A DNA stretch of 64,000 nt from Gemmiger sp. An87 (GCF_002159185.1 NZ_NFHD01000012.1:1-64000), one strand, 5' to 3'; shown: positions 25,183 through 34,492, counted from the first letter of the stretch. The notes: generated from the letters alone by a model not told the origin. Translations and numbers: made by a program.

Positions 25183-25868
25183 TCCGCATTCTCCTTTTCA
25201 CTCACACCTTCCAGCGCCTGCACGAAGCGGCGTGCGCTGGCGGTGACCCCGTCCGGCTGGCCGAAGCACACAAAGGCGCCGCCCACCAGAATATCCGCGC
25301 CCAGCGCGGCGCAGCGGGGACCGTTTTCAAAATCGATGCCGCCGTCCACCATGATGGAAAAGCGCAGGTTCTTCTCCCGGCGCATTGCGGCCAGCTGCTC
25401 CAGCCGCCGGTAGGTCTGGGGGAAGAATTTCTGGCCGGAAAAGCCCGGCTCCACCCCCATCAGCAGCACATAATCCACCTGATCCAGCACCTCGGCCAGC
25501 AGCTCCACTGGCTGGGAGGGATTCAGTACCACGCCGGGGCGGATGCCCAGCTCCCGCAGCTTCTGGATCATGCGCAGCGCAAAGGGGGTGGCGTCCAGAT
25601 GAAAGGCCGCCATAGCAGGCCGTACCTTCGCCAGTGCGTCCAGCCAGGCAAAGGGATCGGTGACCATCAGGTGCACATCCACCGGCAGCTCCGGCCGGTA
25701 AGCCCGGATGGCCGCCGCCTGATCCAGGCTCAGGCAGAAGTTAGGCACGTAATGCCCGTCCATCACATCCACATGCAGCATACCGGCGCCGCCGGCCGCC
25801 ACAGCGTCGATGTCCCGCGCCAGATGCAGCGGGTCGGCACAGGCCAAAGTGGGATTCAGGATCGTCAT
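25179..25868 (-). CDS. rpe: Ribulose-phosphate 3-epimerase
   Basis: The 229-residue TIM-barrel epimerase has LHVDVMDGHYVPNF, DVHLMVTDPFAWLD, VLLMGVEPGFSGQKF and IMVDGGIDFENG, which carry the metal-binding His/Asp residues of Rpe. It converts ribulose-5-P to xylulose-5-P, the transketolase substrate. A related allulose-6-P epimerase role cannot be excluded. It follows the nucleoside hydrolase gene by 15 bases. Confidence 0.92.
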   Translation of the reverse strand: MTILNPTLACADPLHLARDIDAVAAGGAGMLHVDVMDGHYVPNFCLSLDQAAAIRAYRPELPVDVHLMVTDPFAWLDALAKVRPAMAAFHLDATPFALRMIQKLRELGIRPGVVLNPSQPVELLAEVLDQVDYVLLMGVEPGFSGQKFFPQTYRRLEQLAAMRREKNLRFSIMVDGGIDFENGPRCAALGADILVGGAFVCFGQPDGVTASARRFVQALEGVSEKENAE

Positions 25869-25883
25869 TTTGCTTCTCCTTTT

Positions 25884-26846
25884 TCAGGCCCCGTAACGGG
25901 CAAGCACCTCCAGGAAGTACTCCACATACTTCTCCCGGTTTACCTTTTTCAAGAACAGAACCGTCTTGTCCTCGGGGGGCTTTTTCAGGTTATTCTCAAA
26001 ATCCACCAGAGTGAAGCCGGTGGTCAGCTCGCCCTTGGTCTCCACGTCCGCGAAGTAGTGCTCGCCCTCAAACAGCTCCGGATGAGTCACATACATCACA
26101 GTGCACAGGTCGTGGATGTCGATGCCCTTCTTCTGGCCGTCCACGGTATTTTCCGCCTTGGTGGTCTGGATGTAGAAGCCGGTCACGGTGCGGACCATAT
26201 CCGCCACCGGATTGTGCAGGGCGGCCACCTTGTCCAGATCGTCGTAGGTCAAGAAGCTGCCGCGGGTGCAGTCCAGGCTGCACATGACGAAGGGTACCTT
26301 GGTGGCAATCACATACTTGGCAGCCTCAGGGTCTGCCAGCACGTTGAAGGTGGCCACCGGGGTGGGGTTGCCGGTGCGCAGCGAGCCACCCATAAACACG
26401 ATGCGCTGAATCTTGGTCAGTGCGTCCGGATGCTGCTTGAGCAGCAGGGCGATGTTGGTGAGCGGGGCCAGCGCAATGATGGTAATGGGCTCCGGCTGAG
26501 CCATCAGCACCGAGTAGATGAACTCATGAGCAGGTTGGGGCTCAGGCTGCTTTTCGGTCTTGTGGGCAAACTCATAGCCGCCCAGGCCGTTGCTGCCGTG
26601 GATGTAGGCTGCGTCCCACAGCGGGCGCTCCAGCGGAGTAGCCGCACCCTTGGCCAGGGGAATCTCCGTCCGACCCATCAGCTCCAGGGCGTTCAGGGTG
26701 TTGTAGGTGGTGATGTCCACCGGCAGGTTGCCGCAGACGGTGGTCACGCCCAGCACCTCCAGCCGGTCGGTTTTCAATGCATAGGACAGGGCGACGATAT
26801 CGTCGATGCCGGTGTCACAGTCGATGAGTACTTTGATTTTTTCCAT
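25884..26846 (-). CDS. Inosine-uridine-preferring nucleoside hydrolase
   Basis: The 320-residue protein begins with the calcium-binding signature VLIDCDTGIDDIVAL (DTGIDD; the family norm is DxDxxxDD) and has IIALAPLTNIALLL and a C-terminal DIHDLCTVMYV segment supplying further metal ligands. It cleaves the N-glycosidic bond of nucleosides to give free base and free ribose. Being cytosolic, it acts on nucleosides imported by the neighbouring ABC transporter and fits with the cytidine deaminase upstream. No ribokinase is seen in the window. Confidence 0.93.
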   Translation of the reverse strand: MEKIKVLIDCDTGIDDIVALSYALKTDRLEVLGVTTVCGNLPVDITTYNTLNALELMGRTEIPLAKGAATPLERPLWDAAYIHGSNGLGGYEFAHKTEKQPEPQPAHEFIYSVLMAQPEPITIIALAPLTNIALLLKQHPDALTKIQRIVFMGGSLRTGNPTPVATFNVLADPEAAKYVIATKVPFVMCSLDCTRGSFLTYDDLDKVAALHNPVADMVRTVTGFYIQTTKAENTVDGQKKGIDIHDLCTVMYVTHPELFEGEHYFADVETKGELTTGFTLVDFENNLKKPPEDKTVLFLKKVNREKYVEYFLEVLARYGA

Positions 26847-26908
26847 AGGGCACTCCTTCTGACCCGGGCCGCTGCGGTATTCGCGCGGCCCGGGATCGGC
26901 TCAGATGG

Positions 26909-27334
26909 TCAATCGCGGCTCCAGCCAAAGGGCAGAAGCTCGCAAAGGTGATAAAGTTTGTGGTCGCCGGGGGCCTGGGTGCAGATCACCGGCATATCCG
27001 ACGGACAGAACTGGGTGAGTACCTGCCGACAGGTGCCGCAGGGGGTACAGTAGCCCCGCAGCGGTTCGCCCAGCGGGCCGCCGCACACCGCCAGAGCGGC
27101 AAACTGATCACAGCCTTCGCTGAGCGCCTTGAACAGCGCCACCCGCTCTGCACAGATGCTGGGGGTCTGGCCATAGCACTCGATGTTTCCGGCGGTGAAG
27201 ATCCGCCCGTCCTGCCCAAGCAGGGCCGCTCCGACCCCGTAGCCGGAGATGGGGACCCGGGCCTTTTGCAGCCGGGCCTGCAGCGCCAGCTGTTCCAGCT
27301 GGAGGATCGTTTCCTTCGAGATGGTTTGTTCCAT
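26909..27334 (-). CDS. cdd: Cytidine deaminase
   Basis: The 141-residue homotetramer-type enzyme has its zinc site in TPSICAERVAL (C-A-E) and PCGTCRQVL, plus the substrate loop VPISGYGVGAALLG. It deaminates cytidine and deoxycytidine to the uridine forms, preparing pyrimidine nucleosides for the hydrolase encoded next. It lies 27 bases after the permease genes, within the operon. Confidence 0.94.
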   Translation of the reverse strand: MEQTISKETILQLEQLALQARLQKARVPISGYGVGAALLGQDGRIFTAGNIECYGQTPSICAERVALFKALSEGCDQFAALAVCGGPLGEPLRGYCTPCGTCRQVLTQFCPSDMPVICTQAPGDHKLYHLCELLPFGWSRD

Positions 27335-27361
27335 AGTCCGCTCCTTTGCCGCGCCGGTTTC

Positions 27362-28294
27362 TTAGCGCTGCTGCACGAACTTGGTGTAGGGCTGGCCGCC
27401 TGCGGCGATGCCCACGTTCTGCTTGCTGGCACTCAGAGCCAGCACGATCACGGTAGCCACATAGGGAATCATCTGGATGAATTCCGCGGGCACCGGGTTG
27501 TTGGGGATGGTCTGCAGATACAGCTGCAGCGCGCTGAAGAAGCCGAAGAACATGGCGGAGCCAAACACGCCCCAGGTGTTCCAGCGGCCCATGGTCACAG
27601 CGCCCAGAGCCAGGTAGCCGCGGCCGGCGACCATGTCTTCCTGGAACATGTTCATGCCGCCGATGGACAGCATCGCGCCGCCCAGGCCGCCCAGAACGCC
27701 GGAGAAGATCACGCTGAAGTAGCGAATACGGTGCACGGACAGGCCTGCGGTCTCAGCCGCCTTGGGGTTCTCGCCCACGGTCACAATGCGCAGGCCCAGG
27801 CGGGTGTGCTTGAACATATACCACACCAGGATCAGCACGATGAACAGGATGTACACGAAGGGAGACTGCTGCGCCAGGAAGGGTCCGATCACGGGGATCT
27901 TCTCCAGCGGAGTGGTGGTGGGCAGATAGGGAACCTGCGGGCTGTTGCCCTGCTGGTTGAACAGCGCCTTCAGGCCCACGCCGGAGATACCGGTGCTCAG
28001 CAGCACCAGCGCCATGGAGCTTACCGCCTGGGTACCGCCCCAGGTGATGCACACCAGAGAGTGGATGGCCGAAATGCCCACGCCGATGACGATGGCAAAC
28101 AGAATGCCCATCCAGGCGTTCTGAAACAAGTAGCTGCCCACTGCCGCACCGAAGGCGGAGGCGGTCATGATGCCTTCCAGGCCGATGTTGTTCACGCCGC
28201 TTCGTTCACTGGTCATGCCGCCCAGCGCGGTGAAAGCGATGGGAGTGCCCATGCGAAGCGTGGCGGAAAGCAGATAGGTAATGGCATTAAGCAT
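27362..28294 (-). CDS. Nucleoside ABC transporter permease (second subunit)
   Basis: The 310-residue membrane protein has 8-9 hydrophobic helices and the family motif LRMGTPIAFTALGGMTSERSG, typical of the YufQ/NupQ type permeases of BMP transporters. It forms the channel with the preceding permease. Its start overlaps the end of that gene by 8 bases. Confidence 0.92.
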   Translation of the reverse strand: MLNAITYLLSATLRMGTPIAFTALGGMTSERSGVNNIGLEGIMTASAFGAAVGSYLFQNAWMGILFAIVIGVGISAIHSLVCITWGGTQAVSSMALVLLSTGISGVGLKALFNQQGNSPQVPYLPTTTPLEKIPVIGPFLAQQSPFVYILFIVLILVWYMFKHTRLGLRIVTVGENPKAAETAGLSVHRIRYFSVIFSGVLGGLGGAMLSIGGMNMFQEDMVAGRGYLALGAVTMGRWNTWGVFGSAMFFGFFSALQLYLQTIPNNPVPAEFIQMIPYVATVIVLALSASKQNVGIAAGGQPYTKFVQQR

Positions 28295-29372
28295 TCTTCT
28301 TCCCTCCCATACGCTTGATGTAGTAGCGGATTACATGCTCGGCGCACAGGAACACGATGATCAGGCCCTGGATTACGTCGACCATGTTTTTGGAGATGCC
28401 CGCGCTGGACTGCATCATGGCGGAGCCGCTGCGCATGGCGCCGATGAGCAGCGCCGAGAAGATGATGGCAAACGGATTGTTGTGCGCCATCAGGGCAACG
28501 GGGATGCCGTTGAAGCCGTAGTTCGCGGAGAAGTTGTTCACGATCTTGTCCAGGCTGCCGGTAACTTCGATACCACCGGCCAGACCGGCCAGCGCACCGC
28601 TGATGAGCAGCGCCAGGAACATGTTGCGGTTCACGTTGATGCCGTTGGTACGGGACGCATTGGGGTTGAAGCCCACCGCGCGCATCTCGTAGCCAAGGCT
28701 GGTGCGGTTCAGAATGATGTAGACCGCCACGACGGCCACCAGAGCCAGCACAAAGCCCAGGTTCAGCACGTAGGGCTTGGGCAGCAGGTCAGGCAGCTGC
28801 GCGGTCTCGTCGATGGTGGCAGTGGCAGGAGATTCACCGGGGCCCTTGAAGGGTCCCAGAATCAGATAAGAAATCAGATACTGAGCAATGTAGTTGAACA
28901 TAATGGTGCTGATGACCACGTTTACGTTGCCTTTCAGCTTCAGCACCGCCGGGAAGAAGGCCCAGATCATGCCGCCCACCATGCTGGCCAGAATGGTCAG
29001 AGGCAGGTGCAGCACCATGGGCAGGTGGACATAAGCGCCCACCAGCGCCGCACACATGGCGCCAATGAGCAGCTGGCCCTCGGCGCCGATGTTGAACACG
29101 CTGCACCGGAAAGCGATGGCCACCGCAAGGCCGGTGAGCATTACGGGAACCGCTTTGCCCAGCGTTACCGTGAAGGCGATGCCGGTGCCGAACGCGCCGC
29201 GCCACAAAGCGCCGTAGGCTTCAATGGGGTTCGAGCCGAAGGCCCAGATCACCAGAGCGCCCACCACCAGCGCCATCACCAGCGCGATCAGGGTAATGAG
29301 CAGGCTCAGCCCGGTTTCCTGCAGCTTCTTTTTATCCAAAGCAAACAGGGGCTTTTTTACCTTTGTTTCCAA
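28287..29372 (-). CDS. Nucleoside ABC transporter permease (first subunit)
   Basis: The 361-residue protein has a cytosolic lysine-rich N-terminus (METKVKKPLFALDKKK) and then about nine helices. It carries the YufP/NupP-like signature FNIGAEGQLLIGAMCAALVG and, later, AVGFNPNASRTNGINV. It pairs with the second permease and the double ATPase to import nucleosides. It is 15 bases downstream of the ATPase gene. Confidence 0.92.
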   Translation of the reverse strand: METKVKKPLFALDKKKLQETGLSLLITLIALVMALVVGALVIWAFGSNPIEAYGALWRGAFGTGIAFTVTLGKAVPVMLTGLAVAIAFRCSVFNIGAEGQLLIGAMCAALVGAYVHLPMVLHLPLTILASMVGGMIWAFFPAVLKLKGNVNVVISTIMFNYIAQYLISYLILGPFKGPGESPATATIDETAQLPDLLPKPYVLNLGFVLALVAVVAVYIILNRTSLGYEMRAVGFNPNASRTNGINVNRNMFLALLISGALAGLAGGIEVTGSLDKIVNNFSANYGFNGIPVALMAHNNPFAIIFSALLIGAMRSGSAMMQSSAGISKNMVDVIQGLIIVFLCAEHVIRYYIKRMGGKKNA

Positions 29373-29387
29373 TCGTTTCCCCTCCTT

Positions 29388-30914
29388 TTAAGCGTCTTTG
29401 TGGGAGCCCAGCATCATGCGGCCCAGCTCCTGCCGGGTCACGCCCTCGGCATCCACCACGTCCACGATGCGGCCCTTGAAGATAACGGCAATCCGGTCGC
29501 TGACCGAGAGGATTTCGTCCAGCTCCAGAGAGAAGAGCAGAACGCCCTTGCCCTTGTCGCGCTGCTCCAGCAGCGTTTTCTGCACGAACTCCATGGCACC
29601 GATGTCCAGGCCGCGGGTGGGCTGCACTGCGATGAGCACATCCGGGTTGCGGCTGGCCTCACGGGCGATGACAATCTTCTGCTGGTTGCCGCCGGACAGT
29701 GTACCTGCAGGTACATCCACATTGGCACAGCGAATATCGAAATCATCCTGCAGGGTCTCGGCGTTTTTATGGATGGCCTTGTAGTCCATCCAGGTATGGC
29801 CGTGGGCGTAGGGCTCCTGGTAATGCATGCCCAGCACCAGGTTATCGGCCACACTGTACTGCAGCACCAGGCCGTCCCGGTGGCGGTCCTCCGGAACCAG
29901 AGCAATGCCGCTGTCCTTGCGGGCGCGGATGCCTTTTTTCACGATGTTGTCGCCCTTGAACAGGATCTCACCGGAATCGGGAGTGATCTGGCCGCAGATG
30001 GCCTGCACCAGCTCCTCCTGGCCGTTGCCGTCCACACCGGCGATGCCCAGCACCTCGCCTGCCTTCAGCTGCAGGTTGATGCCGTCCAGCTTTTTCACCG
30101 TCTTATTCACGGTGTAGCTCACGTTCTTGAGCTCCAGCAGGTTGGGCTGATCGGTGAATTCCTTGCGCTCCCGGCGGGACAGGTTCACGTCGCGGCCGAC
30201 CATCATGCGGGTCAGCTCGTCCACATTGGTCTCGTCCTTGCGCACGGTGCCGATCACCTTGCCCCGGCGGATTACGGTAATGTGATCGCTGATCTTCATT
30301 ACCTCAGCCATCTTGTGGCTGATGAACAGGATGGTCTTGCCGCTGGCCTTCAGGCCCAGCAGAATATCGCAGAATTCGTCGATCTCCTGAGGGGTCAGCA
30401 CGGCGGTGGGCTCGTCGAAGATCAGAATCTCGGCCTCGCGATAGAGGATTTTCAGAATCTCCACGCGCTGCTGCTCGGTAACCGACAGGTCCGCCACCTT
30501 GGCATGGGGATCGATCTTCAGACCGTATTTCTCACTCAGCTCCCGGATGCGCTTTTCCGCTCCGGCCCGGTCCACCTTCAGGCGGCTGCCCGGCTCCTGA
30601 CCCACCACGATGTTCTCGGCCACGGTCAGCTTGGGGATCAGCATAAAATGCTGGTGCACCATGCCGATCTTGTGGGCGATGGAATCCTTGGAGCTCTGGA
30701 AATGCACCGGCTGCTCGTTGATGAAGATCTGGCCCTCATCCGGCTGATACAGCCCGTAAATGATGTTCATCAAAGTGGACTTGCCCGCGCCGTTCTCGCC
30801 GGCCAGGGTGTGGATCTCGCCCTGCTCCACATCGATGGTGATATGATCGTTCGCTACAATGCCGGGGAAACGCTTGGTGATGTCCTTCAGCTGGATGCTG
30901 TATTTCACACTCAC
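29388..30914 (-). CDS. Nucleoside ABC transporter ATPase, two fused ATP-binding domains
   Basis: The start is taken as GTG at 30914, about ten bases after AAAGGA; the longer ORF from 30992 has an untypical N-terminus. In the 508-residue protein the first cassette has Walker A GENGAGKST, ABC-signature region VADLSVTEQQRVE (divergent) and Walker B ILIFDEPTAVL. The second cassette has a degenerate Walker A (AGVDGNGQEE), signature TLSGGNQQK and a Walker B ending in QPTRGLD. This asymmetry is usual for sugar and nucleoside importers of this family. It energises uptake with the two permeases. Confidence 0.92.
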   Translation of the reverse strand: MSVKYSIQLKDITKRFPGIVANDHITIDVEQGEIHTLAGENGAGKSTLMNIIYGLYQPDEGQIFINEQPVHFQSSKDSIAHKIGMVHQHFMLIPKLTVAENIVVGQEPGSRLKVDRAGAEKRIRELSEKYGLKIDPHAKVADLSVTEQQRVEILKILYREAEILIFDEPTAVLTPQEIDEFCDILLGLKASGKTILFISHKMAEVMKISDHITVIRRGKVIGTVRKDETNVDELTRMMVGRDVNLSRRERKEFTDQPNLLELKNVSYTVNKTVKKLDGINLQLKAGEVLGIAGVDGNGQEELVQAICGQITPDSGEILFKGDNIVKKGIRARKDSGIALVPEDRHRDGLVLQYSVADNLVLGMHYQEPYAHGHTWMDYKAIHKNAETLQDDFDIRCANVDVPAGTLSGGNQQKIVIAREASRNPDVLIAVQPTRGLDIGAMEFVQKTLLEQRDKGKGVLLFSLELDEILSVSDRIAVIFKGRIVDVVDAEGVTRQELGRMMLGSHKDA

Positions 30915-30942
30915 AGTTCCACCATCCTTTCTGTTGATCAAA

Positions 30943-30984
30943 GGGCCGCAGAGGGGGCCTTGTTCCAGACCTTCTCCGCGGCCC
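30943..30984. promoter_or_regulatory. Intercistronic stem-loop between binding-protein and ATPase genes
   Basis: An 11-bp stem, GGGCCGCGGAG with CTCTGCGGCCC on the minus strand (one G-U), has no T-tract. Such hairpins after binding-protein genes commonly protect the upstream mRNA, so more binding protein than ATPase is made. Confidence 0.55.
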
Positions 30985-31010
30985 ATGCGCACTGTTCCGT
31001 CGTTATTCAG

Positions 31011-32060
31011 TTAGCCCAGGGAAGCGATGTAGGTATTGTACTCTTCCTCGGTGCCGGGTACGGTGATCTCACCGTTGATGATCTTGTTCTGCAGATCTTC
31101 GATGCTAGCCTTCACATCCTCGGGGATGGAGTTCAGCAGCTCGTCGTTCATGGTGGTGTAGCGCAGCTCAACGCCGCCCTCCTTCAGACCCAGAACGGTG
31201 CAGCCGCCGCCGTTGAAGGTGCCGTTGTCCTTGTAATCCTTGATCATGTCATACAGGGCCACGTCGATGGACTTGACCACAGAGGCAACGATCTTGTCCG
31301 GCATCTTGTCGAACTGGCCGGTGGCAGCGCCCAGGCAGTACTTGCCGTCGCCGGCTTCCTTGGCGGCGTTGAATACGCCCAGGTTGCAGGCGCCCGCGAA
31401 ACAGCTCACGTAATCAGCGCCCTTGTCGTACAGGGCCTTGGCGGATTCCTGGCCCAGGTTGGTGTCGGTGTAGCTGTTGGTGAACAGCACGCTCACCTCA
31501 CAGTCGGGGTTCACGGTCTTGGCGCCGGCCATGTAGCCGTACTGATAGCGCAGCTGCAGGGGCTCCTGCACGGCCAGCACAGTACCGATCTTACCGGTCT
31601 GGCTCAGGGAAGCAGCCAGGGCGCCGCCCAGGAACGCGGCCTCGTTTTCCTTGTACTCAACGCTCATCACGTTCTCTGCACCGGTCTCCTCACCGGCCAG
31701 ATACATGAAGTCGCAGTCGGGATACTCGGCGGCCACTTCCATCATGGCGTCGTGGAACTCAGAAGAGGGAACCACCAGCAGGGTATCTCCCTGAGCGATG
31801 AGAGTACGCAGGCTGTTGGCCGCGTCGCTTACTTCGCTCACCTCGATGTACTCAGCGGAGATGCCCAGCTCAGCCTCGGCGTTCTCCAGGCCGGCCCACA
31901 CGTCATCGTTGAAGCTCTGAGTGCCCATGCTGGACGCAATCAGGCCAACCCGCAGGCTTCCGTCGTCGGTGCTTCCGCCTTCACCGGAGCCACCGCCACC
32001 GCAGGCTACCAGAGACAGTGCCATGGCCCCCGCCATGATCAATGCAAGTACCTTTTTCAT
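31011..32060 (-). CDS. BMP family nucleoside-binding lipoprotein
   Basis: The 349-residue protein has a lipoprotein signal peptide with lipobox LVACGG, then a Gly/Ser spacer, then the BMP/Med fold (LRVGLIASSMGTQSFNDDVWAG, FLGGALAASLSQTGKIG, YGYMAGAKTVNPDCEV). Family members bind purine or other nucleosides outside the cell and deliver them to the permeases. AAAGGAGG precedes the ATG. The gene lies downstream of the sulfatase with an 84-base gap. Confidence 0.94.
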   Translation of the reverse strand: MKKVLALIMAGAMALSLVACGGGGSGEGGSTDDGSLRVGLIASSMGTQSFNDDVWAGLENAEAELGISAEYIEVSEVSDAANSLRTLIAQGDTLLVVPSSEFHDAMMEVAAEYPDCDFMYLAGEETGAENVMSVEYKENEAAFLGGALAASLSQTGKIGTVLAVQEPLQLRYQYGYMAGAKTVNPDCEVSVLFTNSYTDTNLGQESAKALYDKGADYVSCFAGACNLGVFNAAKEAGDGKYCLGAATGQFDKMPDKIVASVVKSIDVALYDMIKDYKDNGTFNGGGCTVLGLKEGGVELRYTTMNDELLNSIPEDVKASIEDLQNKIINGEITVPGTEEEYNTYIASLG

Positions 32061-32144
32061 TTGTTTGTCCTCCTTTTGCTTAAAAAACGAAGCGTCTATC
32101 CATGATTGAATACAGACCGTCGGTCCGTTTTTCCTGAGGGAAGC

Positions 32145-33653
32145 TTACGGCAGAAGCTGTTCCAGCGGTACCGGATCGCAGCTTTCCTGCTGCTTTTGCC
32201 GCAGCAGCTGGCGCATCTTCTGCTTGAGATCGTCGTATTCCGGCAGACAAGCCAGATTCTTCATCTCATAGGGGTCAGCATTCAGATCATACAGCTCATC
32301 CTGCTGGCCCTCAAAGCAGGTGTATTTGATGTTGTTTTCGTCCACCACCATGCGGCCCAGCAGGGTCAGGCCATAGCCGTGGCCGTAGGTTTCACACATC
32401 AGGCTGGTGCGCCAGTCCTTTTCACCCGGGCGGTGGCAGCCAAGCTCAAGCAGGCTTTTGCCGTCCACCCGTTCCGGGAAGGTGAGGCCTGCGGCATCCA
32501 GCATGGTCACCGGCAGATCGCAGGTGAACACCAGCCGGTCGCTGGTCTGGCCGGGCTGGATACTGCCGGGCCAGCGGATTGCCATGGGGATGCGTTCCAC
32601 TTCCTGCGCCATGTGGGAATCCTTGTCGAAATGGCCGCCCTGACAGGCGATGGCATCGCCGTGGTCGGTAGTCCAGATCACGATGGTGTTTTCGTCCAGG
32701 CCCAGCTCGCGGAGCTTGTCCACCACCAGTCCGCCTGCGGCATCTACCATGGTGATGTGGGCATAGCAGCGGGCCAGCATCTTCTGCCACTCGCTCCAGG
32801 GCAGCGGATTGGGCCGGATGATGTGCTTGCCGTCGCCCAGGGGGCGGCTGACCTCCCAGGTCAGATTCTCGGGCTTGTCGTGCAGGTCATTTTCAAAGCT
32901 GGGATACATGGGGATGCTTTCCGGGTCATACAGATCCGCAAATTCCTTTGTGGGGAAGAAGGGCTGATGGGGTCCCCAGAAATCCACCCGCAGGCTCCAG
33001 GGTTCATCGGAATCCTGTTTGGCCAGCTCCTCCAGCTTGTCGCAGGCCAGATTGGCCAGGAAGAAGGCCTCATGGGTCTCCTTGGGGGTTACGGTGAGGC
33101 CGATGGCATGTTCGCCGCACCAGTAGTCCTCACATTGATACAGCTCGCCCTCCTTCAGTTTTTTGAAGAAGTGGCTGTTCTCGTAGGAGTCCGGCCGGAG
33201 CACCCGCTCCACCATATGCTGTGCACGGGGCAGGCCCCGTTTTTTGCAGTACTCCGCGTATTCCGGGGTATTGTAGGGGTTGCCGTAACCGCTCTGGGAA
33301 AGGCCGGTGCAGTGATGGTCGTAAGCGCACCCGGGGCCGGCATGCCACTTACCATAATAATAATTGGTGTAACCGTTCTCGGCCAGGATATCCAGATAGA
33401 CATCGTGGCGGTAGGGCGGGTCATTCTCGTTGTGCACCTGTCCATGCGTGTGAGGATACAGGCCGGTGAGCATGGACCGGCGGGCGGGGCCGCACATGGG
33501 GGTCACGCAATAGGCGTTGGTAAACTCCATGCCTTCTGCCGCGAACTTTTCAAAGTTCGGGCGCATGGGCTTGGGTCCGCCCTGGGCCATACCGTGGCCG
33601 TACCAGGCCTGGTGGTCGTTCAGGATGTAGACGATGTTTGGTTTCCGGTTCAC
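32145..33653 (-). CDS. Type I sulfatase (Cys-type), cytosolic
   Basis: The 502-residue protein has the sulfatase signature C-x-P-x-R as CGPAR at residues 54-58, whose cysteine becomes formylglycine. It also has the metal-binding TTDHGDAI segment and RPNPLPWSEWQKMLARCYA in the core. In anaerobes a radical-SAM maturase is required; none is encoded here. There is no signal peptide, so it acts on an imported substrate. It lies between a Crp-type regulator and a nucleoside importer. The substrate may be a sulfate or, as in some relatives, a phosphodiester or phosphonate ester. Confidence 0.88.
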   Translation of the reverse strand: MNRKPNIVYILNDHQAWYGHGMAQGGPKPMRPNFEKFAAEGMEFTNAYCVTPMCGPARRSMLTGLYPHTHGQVHNENDPPYRHDVYLDILAENGYTNYYYGKWHAGPGCAYDHHCTGLSQSGYGNPYNTPEYAEYCKKRGLPRAQHMVERVLRPDSYENSHFFKKLKEGELYQCEDYWCGEHAIGLTVTPKETHEAFFLANLACDKLEELAKQDSDEPWSLRVDFWGPHQPFFPTKEFADLYDPESIPMYPSFENDLHDKPENLTWEVSRPLGDGKHIIRPNPLPWSEWQKMLARCYAHITMVDAAGGLVVDKLRELGLDENTIVIWTTDHGDAIACQGGHFDKDSHMAQEVERIPMAIRWPGSIQPGQTSDRLVFTCDLPVTMLDAAGLTFPERVDGKSLLELGCHRPGEKDWRTSLMCETYGHGYGLTLLGRMVVDENNIKYTCFEGQQDELYDLNADPYEMKNLACLPEYDDLKQKMRQLLRQKQQESCDPVPLEQLLP

Positions 33654-33683
33654 GGTGCACCTTCCTTTCTTTGCTGTGCCGTT

Positions 33684-34397
33684 TTATGGATTCAGCTCGC
33701 AGATGCGGCGGATCTGTTCCGGCGTGCAGTGGATGTTCCCGTTGTTTTCGGTGGTAATAAGGCCCGCGTCCTTCAGCTCGCTGAGCGCCCGGCATACTGT
33801 GCGAATGGTGACGCCCAGCTCACTGGCAATCACGGTTCGTTTTTCCGCGATACACAGGGGCTCGTTTTCGTTGGCCCCTGCTTCGGTCCATTTTCTGTGG
33901 ATGTAATAAAGCAGGTTCTCCCGGGCACTGAAGAAATTCAACCGCTCAATGTGGGTATAGTTGCGGTCCATCGCGCGGGACATGCTCTCCACACAGGCGT
34001 AAGAGACCGGCGCATATTTGTGCATGGCTTCCAGAAAGAAGTCACAGTCGATCTTGACTGCCAGGCAGTTGCTGCTGGCAATGATGTTGGAATAAAACAC
34101 CTTGTCGGCGGTGACCAGTTGAGGAATGCCCAGAAACTCCGGCCCCCAGACCCGGGCGATCATGCCGCTGCCGCCCTTGATGGAGCTGCGCATCAGGCAA
34201 AACTCCCCTTCCACCACCAGGATGATCTTTGTGAGAATCTGGTTGCACACGATGATGGGCTTTTCCTTTGCGTAGCGCACCATGGTGATGTATTGATTCA
34301 GGTAGGGCTGCAGGTCCTTGGACGAGTATTTTCTGCCCGGAACAGGCCGCTCGATCATACGGAGCAGCCCAAGCAGCTGCTGGAACTCCGTGGTCAT
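33684..34397 (-). CDS. Crp/Fnr family transcriptional regulator of the nucleoside locus
   Basis: The 237-residue protein has an N-terminal cyclic-nucleotide-binding-like barrel (about 25-140) without the canonical cAMP-binding arginine motif, a dimerisation helix (about 140-165), and a C-terminal winged helix with TVIASELGVTIRTVCRALSE. It is the first gene of a minus-strand series running through the sulfatase and importer, so it likely regulates them. A CATGAC/GTCATG dyad lies 96 bases upstream of its start, which suggests autoregulation. The ligand is unknown. Confidence 0.88.
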   Translation of the reverse strand: MTTEFQQLLGLLRMIERPVPGRKYSSKDLQPYLNQYITMVRYAKEKPIIVCNQILTKIILVVEGEFCLMRSSIKGGSGMIARVWGPEFLGIPQLVTADKVFYSNIIASSNCLAVKIDCDFFLEAMHKYAPVSYACVESMSRAMDRNYTHIERLNFFSARENLLYYIHRKWTEAGANENEPLCIAEKRTVIASELGVTIRTVCRALSELKDAGLITTENNGNIHCTPEQIRRICELNP

Positions 34398-34492
34398 TGC
34401 GGGCGCTTCCCCCTTTCTCCCTTTCGCGGTGCGGGATGAAAAGCCCGCCCGCTTGCTACACCCCTAGCATAACGAAAAGCCAGGTCGCGGAA

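Noticed and set aside
28281-32105. 1274-codon plus-strand ORF
   Set aside because: Antisense to four transporter genes; the long stop-free frame is a product of high GC and codon bias.
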